NCBI GenBank assembly: GCA_029237695.1
Contig: CM055274.1
Coordinates: 20,759,505 to 20,823,504 of the forward strand
Reading direction: 5' to 3'
From: Conchocele bisecta
Lineage: Eukaryota > Mollusca > Bivalvia > Lucinida > Thyasiridae
Length of the DNA: 64,000 bases
The translations under genes and the position numbers were made by a program. The notes under the pieces were generated by a model. It worked only from the letters and a program-made list of their open reading frames with translations. It made no database searches and was not told the DNA's origin. Of this stretch, positions 56,273 through 64,000 are shown one piece after another. The stretch's first letter is position 1. Each line of letters starts with the position of its first letter.

Positions 56273-57719
56273 GCACAGTGGCTATACAAGTTAATTCGCA
56301 ACACAGTCCGAGGAGACAATACTTTTCCCACGAATATTGATACAGTATGTGTCTCACTAAGAATAATATTCCATAACGAGACTGGCCAATTAGTTGAACC
56401 AACTGTTGGGACAGTAGTCAATGAGTAATGAACTGTAGTCACAATGGTAATGAATTTGGTAAACTAATCGAACTAGCTTGTTAAAACATAGCAATTGTTG
56501 TATTGGTATTTGTTCACACAATTGCAAATCTAAATGACAGTGAACTGGAATACTATGAGACTAGTGCCGGTTAGTAATACATGTACTTCACAAATTCATG
56601 ATCTATTTTGTGCCACGCGATTAGTCGTCGAACGAGTAATCGAAGGCGTATCTGTCTCTAGAAACAAACAGATTTTCAGATTTCAGAAATCATGGTCACA
56701 GCCTGCCAATGAGTGGAACGCACCGGTCAGACTTGTTAGTACAATTGATACCAACTTTTACACAAATAAACACCGTAATCTCAATAGAAATCTTGAAAAA
56801 GTATCGCTTTAAATATTCAGAATTATTCGCATTTATGAAAAATAAACTGTAGTTTGTCGAACAAACCCCAGCCCAGTTTTACAAAAATGGAAATGACTAT
56901 TATTCGGATGTATGCGAGCAACTGCAATTTGTAGAACAAACCACAGCCCTTGTTTTACACAGATTGAAACAAATAATTGTTATTAATTTTTAAACAGATT
57001 TTAAACAACCTAATTTAACAGAATGCAGGAAAATTGTAGAGACTATTTAATTTGTCGAACAAACCAAACAAACTACCCATTTTCTGACATCAACTTAACA
57101 TCTATCGAAATAAAAGAGGTGAAATTAACATATATCGAAATTAACATCTATCGAGTAAGTAAACAAGGTGAAATTAAGATCTATCGCAGTTCAAGAGGTG
57201 AAAAGATAATTATTTTGTTGCTAATAATGTGATTTGTTTACATCACTCTTAGAACTGTAGAAAGCAAATGTCTTGGAAACAGATGATGCCTTTCTATAAA
57301 TAACTTCTTATAACTTTCTTACTGGGATTCTCTTTTGATGCCAAGTTGTTCCGTTTAATAAGGTGCCTGGCACCAGATCAGGATAATGTATTTCACTTCA
57401 GAACGTTCTTGTAACTGTGCAATACTACCCTCATGCAGATGCGTTCACGCCTGTATATGATGTAAAACATACAGCGCTCCAGATAAGCTGCGTATTTGCG
57501 TAAATACCCAATTAAAATTGCCAAAAACAGAAGTAGCGAGTATCGAAAAGCAATAACAAATGTGTTGTACCTTTATCATGCTACAGAAAACAATAAACAG
57601 ACCAAAAATATAGCACTTTTTTCTTATTTTCCATGAAAACACATCTTGGTATTTCATTAGAATTATCTCCTTGGATATATGTGTGGTCTGTTTGTGGTCA
57701 ACCTTCATGGTCATGGTCC
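56273..57719. other. No gene seen
   Basis: AT-rich DNA. Repeated phrases (TTTGTCGAACAAACC near 56855 and 57050; ATCTATCGAAATTAACA variants near 57100-57180) suggest old short repeats. Confidence 0.5.
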
Positions 57720-59595
57720 TTAGGTAGGGGGATTACAAAAGTGTTAAAATGATGTCATTACGTAATCCAAGATGGCCGCCGTCTAAAAATAGCACACATT
57801 CTTCAAAAATATTCTGCTCAAGAACCGCCAACCGGATTTCGACAAAACTTGGTAGAAATGATCGATGTACAATGCTCTTTCAAACTTGTTAAAATGCTGA
57901 TACCCCTGTCAAAAATGGGCGTGGCCCGTGGGGTCAAATTGGGGTCAAATTTTATTTTTGACCGAATATGGTCATGTTATATATCAATTCAAAGGGATCA
58001 ACGAGGCGATCACTCTGGTGCATTTATTGTCGAAATCGGATTGTTACGTCATCGAAGATGGCCGACGAAAGGTCAAAAGGTCGTTCTTTTATTAGAGATT
58101 ACAAAATTCTTCTTCACATGAACCGCTTGGCCAAACTTAAAAGTTATGGTCTATGGGTGAAGCCTTTTCAGATGTGTTAAAATGGAGGTCATCGCTAATC
58201 CAAGATGGCCGCCGTCTAAAAATAGCATAAATTCTTAAAAAATCTTCTTCTCATCAACCACTAGCCGCATTTCGATGAAACTTGGTAAGAATGATCGATG
58301 TACAATGCTCTTTCAAAGTTGTTAAAATGGTGACCCCAGGGTCAAAAATGGGCGTGGCCCGTGGGGTAAAATTTTATTTTTGAAGGAATATGGCCATGTC
58401 TATATCAAATCAAAGGTATCAAACAGGCGAACGCTCTGGTACATTCTGTCGAAATTGGATGGTCATGTCATCCAAGATGGCCGCCGAAAGATCAAAATGT
58501 CGTTATTTTATTAGAGATTTCAAAATTATTCTTCACACGAACCGCTTGGCCCATGGTTGCCACACTTCAAAGTTATGGTCCATGGATGAAGCCTTTTCAG
58601 ATTTGTTAAAAGGGAGGTCGTCGCTAATCCAAGATGGCCGCTGTCTAAAAATAGTGCAAATTTTTAAAAAAAATCTGCTTCTCATGAACCGCAATCCGGA
58701 TTTCGACGAACCTTGGTAGGAATGATCGATGTACAATGCTCTTTCAAATTTGTTAAAATGGTGAGCTCGGGGTCAAAAATGGGCGTGGCCCGTGGGGTCA
58801 AATCGGGATCAAATTTTATTTTTTACCGCATATGGTCATGTCTATATCAAATTGAAGGTATCAAAGAGGCGATCGCTCTGGTACATTTCTTCTCGAAATT
58901 GGATGGTCAAGTCTTCCAAGATGGCCGCCGAAAGGTCAACAGTTCATTATTTTATTAGAGATTTCAAAATTATTCTTCACACGAACCGCTTGGCCCATGG
59001 TGGCCAAACTTCAAAGTTATGGTCCGTGGGTGAAGCCTTTTGAGATTTGTTAAACGGAGGTCGTCGCTAATCCAAGAATAAAAATAAATCTAAAAATAGC
59101 ACAAAGTCTTAAAAAATCTTCCTCTCATGAACCGCGAGCCGGATTTCGACGAAACTTGGTAGAAATGATCGATGTAGAATGCTCTTTCAAAATTTTTAAA
59201 ATGGTGTCCCCGGGGTCAAAATTGGGCATGGCCCGTGGGGTCAAATTGGGGTCAAATTTTAATTTGACCGAATATGCTCATGTCATATATCAAATTGAAG
59301 GTATCGAGGTATCGAGGAGGTGATTGCTCTGGTGCAATATTTGTCGAAATCGGATGATTAAGTCGTCCATGATGGCCGCCAAAAGGTTACTTTATTCAAG
59401 ATTTTGAACGTCTTTCTCAGGAACCACATGGCAGATGCTGGCCAAACTTCATAGTAAGTTAAGATCGTTTGGTGAAGCATTTCCAGATTTGGTAAAATGA
59501 GTCATCGCTTCATATAAACATAATGTCACATTCTCCTCTGGTGTTCATGGATTCAGGTGATCGAATTAGGGCCATCATGGCCCTCTTGTTTTGTA
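57720..59595. repeat. ~430-bp tandem array with terminal hairpin
   Basis: At least four units. Landmarks such as AAGATGGCCGCCGTCTAAAA (57771, 58203, 58632, degraded near 59080) recur every ~430 bp together with AATGGGCGTGGCCCGTGGGG and TCGACGAAACTTGGTAGAAA. The array ends at AGGGCCATCATGGCCCTCTT, a hairpin-like terminus near 59570-59590. The long open frames inside units are out of register with each other and are not genes. Confidence 0.9.
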
Positions 59596-60009
59596 CAGTA
59601 TAACCTTTCAACATCCGACACACACCCAGTAAACTCTAGTGTGCTGATTTCGACTGGTTCCACTATAATTTATATTCAGTGGAACGTCTCTAATCCAGAT
59701 CTCCCTTACTATCAGGTTGATTTCAGATCCACTGTACATGCGAACACAACAGTATAATTGTAACAATGAGATGGGAAAGTGTGGACTGCCTGTGTGACCC
59801 TTAAATGTTGTTGTTTTGTTCTCTGGTTAAACACATACACATATTGTTTGGAAGTGAGGTGGGGATGCAGTTGAAGTGGTTGGAATTGTAAACCAGACAA
59901 TGAAATGGGACAATATTAATATTGCGGCATATTTTAATTATTTTATAGAAGCTTTATAAAAATGAACACAGAATTGAATTTAACAATGTTATGTGTATCT
60001 GTTTTGTCA

Positions 60010-60080
60010 GGCCTTGTAGTGAAGCGGCTAGCATACTGGTATTCGTACCAGTGACCTGGGTTCGAGTCCCAGTAGTGCCC
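60010..60080 (+). repeat. tRNA-like sequence, probably SINE-related
   Basis: TAGTGAAGCGG fits an A box and GGGTTCGAGTCCC a B box. ACTGG TATTCGTA CCAGT can form an anticodon-like arm, but no matching acceptor stem is found. Confidence 0.45.
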
Positions 60081-60300
60081 ATTCTGGTTAAACAAGCATA
60101 GTTATTTTCAATACTGATGGTTAATATGACATATTATACGGTTTTTTCTTTGCATCTGCCTGTTTATGGTGCTGGTACGATTCTCACTGAATACAAAAAC
60201 CATAGTTTGTAAAGCAATAACCTAAGGTGGCATACATCTGAAACTGGTGTATATAATTTGAGCTACATGTGAGCTTTACATATATATAGTAAATACATCG

Positions 60301-60405
60301 TTAGTGCCGTCGAATATAAAATATATACGGTTGAGCCTTAGACAGCTTTATTGTTATAAAGTTGTCGGTGCGAAACCGAATATATTTTATATGCGACGGC
60401 ACTAA
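60301..60405. mobile_element. 105-bp palindromic MITE
   Basis: TTAGTGCCGTCGAATATAAA at the left returns as its near complement at the right end (GCGACGGCACTAA). Weaker complementarity continues outside through TAAATACAT. Confidence 0.85.
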
Positions 60406-61350
60406 TCATGTATTTAATTTATACCGCATACTAAACATAATTGTTGAACGTGCGTGACGTCATGTTTTGACGTCATTCCCTCGCCATACGTCACAAATCT
60501 AACGACGTCATTCAAAGCAAAATGGCGGCGTCCACGCTAGGTAGATTCGGTATTTTATCTGATTAAATCTGCGATTTATTTACGATGAGCTTCAATATGG
60601 GCTGGTTTTAGACAACATAGTTGTCATAATAAACATTGCAATCGTAACGGACATATCCATGTCGTTGGTTACGTCGCATATACTGTAAAAATGGACAAAA
60701 TTCAGCTGAACGGACAGCGATTTCGATTTTAAAATTCGCCGCCATCCTGAATTTGCTGTTGAGACTGACCAATCAGAGGCCACGATTAGGGGTCAAAGGT
60801 GAACAAATAAAGGCAAAAACGGCACTTCATGTATATTAGGCTACTTCAGGTATATTAGGTTACTTCGGATATAAACAGCATTTATTCAACCCCCTTTATT
60901 ATGCTACACGGAGCAATGGTTGCGGTATAAATGTACTTCCTACGCTCAAAGTTCAGCTTCCGTCCTAAACTTCAATTGACTCGTGTCTCCGATGATGTCT
61001 CGGAAATGCAATATATGGTTTTAGTTTCATACACAACTAACAAATGTAAATCCAGCGGACCATTATAGTTGATCACATTCCCGAAACATGCCTTATATTG
61101 AAGTGCATGGTATTGTACATGTATGATCAATTTACTACCAACAATAAAAACATGTCACAAGTTGATATTGCAAATCAGGCATTTGATCATTTTGAGCCAT
61201 TGTTGTGTGCTATGCGAACAGACATTATCATCCAAGATAACCAAGTGACTGGTGTGGTATGGACCTGGTACCAGGTCCGTTTATTCTAATTTCAGAGCTG
61301 AATATATTTTTTTTGGATGTAAATTTTGCGTTCTTATTTTGGGAGTTTCC
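60406..61350. other. No gene seen
   Basis: Host-like DNA without a supportable frame. Confidence 0.5.
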
Positions 61351-61440
61351 CCCAATGCAGCAGGTTAAAACGGGATCGAACCTGTTTGCAAGGCCTTGAA
61401 TAACTTTAGCTGTTGATAAGCCGTTAAACACCAATAAACA
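61351..61440 (+). repeat. tRNA-derived SINE tail, copy 3
   Basis: CAGCAGGTTAAAACGGGATC, then GAACCTG, then AGCTGTTGATAAGCCGTTAA followed by ACACCAATAAACAAA. Same family as the copies at 4.5, 15.1 and 61.7 kb. Confidence 0.6.
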
Positions 61441-61682
61441 AACACATATCCAAGATAAATCACCAAACAACTCATCACAAATAAGATCACATGTGTTTTC
61501 ATGGTGTCCTGTTTAGAGAGGTTCCACTGTATTTTGAAAATGCATAGCCAAATTATGTTTCGGTGTGTGATGTTGCCCATTTACATGTTTTGTCATACCC
61601 GCATAAAACCTACTATTTTACAAGAAGAAGAAAAGGTTGATTGCATTGAGCCAACTTGTCCCAGAGCTCACATATGTTGAGG

Positions 61683-61772
61683 TTCATAAGCAGCAGGTTA
61701 AATACGGGATCTAACCTGTCGGCCCGGCCTTAAATAACCTCAACTGTTTATAGTCCGTTAAACACTAATAAA
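61683..61772 (+). repeat. tRNA-derived SINE tail, copy 4
   Basis: CAGCAGGTTAAATACGGGAT, then AACTGTTTATAGTCCGTTAAACACTAATAAAT-type end. It lies ~250 bp from copy 3 in the same orientation. Confidence 0.6.
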
Positions 61773-61966
61773 TCTGTCAATTCAACAGAGGCTCGTAGAT
61801 CGAGCTTGTAACTAAAATAATACTCCTGTGTAGCGCGTCGTGACAAGACGGTCCGAACTATCGAATTTGCATTTATTGCAAACAGTGTAGCTCCTGATCA
61901 GACTGCACTTTAGGCTCATTTGGTATGTTTTCTCATGACTGCATATACACATATTTAGTCCGGGCG

Positions 61967-64000
61967 TCAGTAAGAAAAGCGTGCATTAGGGTCCGCACGA
62001 AGTTTTATTGCATTTTCGTGATTACCAAACAATACTATTAAATATTCCGCCGGGTGCCACTCCAGCACCCTTGATAATTTGGCAGCTGTACAGCGGCATA
62101 GCGCAGTATAACATGGTCTCTGCGAGGAACATCCACATCCAATCATCTCCAGGATCTCAGGAGGGGCGAGAGGGACATTTGGTGGCAGCATAATGGGAAT
62201 AAGTGATTTCGATACTTCATCACGTGTCCATCCACACTGAGTTGGATCCAAGGATGGTGGTGTTGAATTGGCTGCATACTTCCATATTGCTGTCTGAATA
62301 TGTGCACGCCGTACATTTTGCTCAAATGACTCTGTGGTGGGTGGCAGAGCTTTCAGATCACTGTAGCCTATTTTACGAACCTCCGTTAGTCGACTAAACT
62401 CGGTTAGTCTGCTAAACTTCAGGCCGTTAGTCGACTAACGGGAAAAAACGCATTTCACGAACACGTTAGTCGACTAAGCAAAGTCTACGTTGCTTAGCCT
62501 CATCGTTAGTCGGCTAAGCTTTCGGTTAGTCTACTAAGCAAAATAGCAGAAGACGGAATTCCAAGATGGCGGCGCCCACGGTTGTTTTGAACGTGGCTTA
62601 CAAAATCGTTCGTGAAATGCAAACATGTCAAAAGACTATGGTTTGTTGACTAAACTTAGTTTAGTCTGCTAACAGTTTAGTCGACTAACGGAGGTTCGTG
62701 AAATAGGTTACTGGTGTTTTCGTGAGCTTTTGTTTCGCCATCTTTGTGGACCACACCTCTTGCCGAACATCCGACATGCGAGTCGTATCTTATTGCTGCC
62801 ATAGCATGCGGCGATAGATTTAGTTGCTTCGTTAATCACGTCAGTAATGGCGTCATTCTCTTCACCAAGTGAGTGCAGAACTCGGCCCGCAACCAGTGAC
62901 TTTTAGCAGTTCCCTTCCCCCTACCCACAACTGTGCCACTGTGTCGCAGTCAGTAAGGGCATGTACAGCTGGTAAATATTTCACGATGTCTTTGTGTTTT
63001 TCTACTGTAGCGCCAATATCAACCAATGAACGTCTTGCACTGGTTGCCTCCATGGTTAATCGATCCTGCATGTTGAGTTCCGAAAAGTGGTACATAAGGA
63101 GAACAAACACTTCCGTGTCGTCAGAGATAACGTAAATACACTGGGATCCAGCTTCAGCAACCTGAGCAACTTGGTGTATCATAATGACGTCGGCCTCTTC
63201 TTGTGTGTTGAGAAGGTCCCTGTGTGGCAGTTGAATTCCGTGGTGTATTTCTACTGGTGTAGGATCGGAACCTGTAATGACAAGTCTGTGTTTGCTCTTA
63301 CTTCCTCGTCCAGCCTCTGTCAACTGTTGGCATATCAGGTCAATAAGTTGCACTTTATTTTCCGTCACAGCTAAGACCACATTCTGCGGCGGCAGTGGAG
63401 TGTTCATGGATAGCATATGACGTCTGCTTGCATGCTTTCCAGCTCTAGCAAACCGTGTCCCACTATTGATGCTGAAGTCATGGTACTTGTCAAACACCAC
63501 ATATATATCAGATGTCTTGTTCTTCGCCAAGATGTAACCTGTGAAATTATCGAAAAAATCACGTACAGTTCCCCTATTGGGCCAATGCAGTATCCAGATA
63601 ATTGCGGACCTATCAATGATAGTAACATCCGGTTGGATACCCAGTCTGCTGGAGACTTCCACTTGTATGTTCTTTTTCAGGGCCGACTTGGATTTCGAGA
63701 TGCGCATATCCCCTTTTTCATCGAACATTGATGTTGGGACTGGCGCAAGTTCATACTTTAGTATGTCGTGTACATTTATTTCACGAGCATGTTGGAAGCC
63801 CATGACTCGTGAATATATGATGTTAACATCACATATATCTGTCGACACGATTCGGAGAACTTTTCGCATCACTGCCATTGTGACAACTTTCTTGGACAAA
63901 GCAGCATTAAATCCTGTTGACAGGCTTTCTTTGAAGGACCGCATCTGGGCTTGTCCAATTTCCACGGCGTTTTGCGCGTTCACATTCTCTGGCCCAATTC
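61967..64000 (-). pseudogene. Uncharacterised invertebrate family, broken, 5' part outside window
   Basis: The frame runs in from the right edge and stays open to 62862 (~380 codons). Blocks include RLGIQPDVTIIDRSAIIWIL, DIYVVFDKYHDFSINSGTRF, TGSDPTPVEIHHGIQLPHRD, NTQEEADVIMIHQVAQVA and CIYVISDDTEVFVLLMYHF, then KYLPAVHALTDCDTVAQLW. I recall this as a multi-copy invertebrate family. The spaced acidic EEAD and SDDTEV motifs suggest a PIN/FEN-type nuclease fold, but that is inference. After a frameshift at 62862 the coding continues (SLGEENDAITDVINEATKSI) to the MITE at 62367-62707, then resumes with KALPPTTESFEQNVRRAHIQ and a Cys-rich tail (MIGCGCSSQRPCYTALCRCT), ending near 61967. Confidence 0.65.
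62367..62707. mobile_element. MITE built of GTTAGTCGACTAAC palindromes
   Basis: The termini CCTATTTTACGAACCTCCGT (left) and the complement of CCTATTTCACGAACCTCCGT (right) give ~34-bp inverted repeats. The interior repeats TTAGTCGACTAA variants at least eight times in both orientations. It sits within the coding sequence of the 61967-64000 gene; flanking TA dinucleotides would fit a TA target site. Confidence 0.85.

Noticed and set aside
57849..59043. Genes inside the ~430-bp tandem array
   Set aside because: Frames differ from unit to unit and are broken at different places.

Overview
The window is AT-rich, intron-bearing and packed with transposable-element debris, so it is nuclear DNA of an animal. 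Several repeat families (short tRNA-derived SINE tails ending in a GCCGTTAAACAC-type motif, a ~430-bp tandem family closed by a GGCCATCATGGCC hairpin, and many palindromic MITEs) look like those I associate with bivalves and other marine molluscs. That placement is inference from recall. No complete, intact host gene was recognised.

Layout. 1-12 kb: non-coding DNA with diverged tandem repeats, SINE copies, a 500-N assembly gap (3161-3660) and a perfect 43-bp hairpin (4625-4726). 12.1-13.4 kb: a mariner-like element beside its own empty-site paralogue. 14.3-15.0 kb: a tandem duplication. 16.0-20.85 kb: an element with ~350-bp terminal inverted repeats enclosing one probable terminal exon and a 400-bp tandem duplication. 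22.5-27.7 kb: a dead Ty3/gypsy retrotransposon (gag, protease, RT, RNase H, integrase) split by a nested pair of MITEs. 27.7-34.7 kb: palindromic repeats. 50.9-64 kb: a truncated histone H4 pseudogene, an unknown degenerate reading frame, a helix-hairpin-helix ORF next to a GGGGC array, two tandem arrays, and a broken invertebrate gene family at the right edge that is interrupted by a GTCGAC-palindrome MITE.

The centrepiece is a complete 16,143-bp Maverick/Polinton at 34707-50849. It has 158-bp inverted terminal repeats whose tips are themselves palindromic, and it is flanked by a 5-bp direct repeat (CACCG). It carries a protein-primed family B DNA polymerase, a retroviral-type integrase, a double-jelly-roll major capsid protein, an A32-type packaging ATPase, a zinc-finger protein and about ten further small or virion-like proteins, several with membrane segments. 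These form a virus-like kit for replication, integration and particle assembly. I found no adenain-type protease. Most genes carry one or a few nonsense or frameshift lesions and the ATPase Walker A motif is altered, so this copy looks defective but fairly young. A SINE has inserted in one of its genes.

The least expected signal is a set of short CCAAT-n-ATTGG palindromes scattered through the structural genes, almost all at 39.3-44.85 kb and densest at 43.6-44.1 kb. They lie inside coding sequence, and a larger version of one module recurs in two different genes. A sharp change in base composition at ~46.5 kb separates the GC-rich structural/integrase genes from the AT-rich polymerase.
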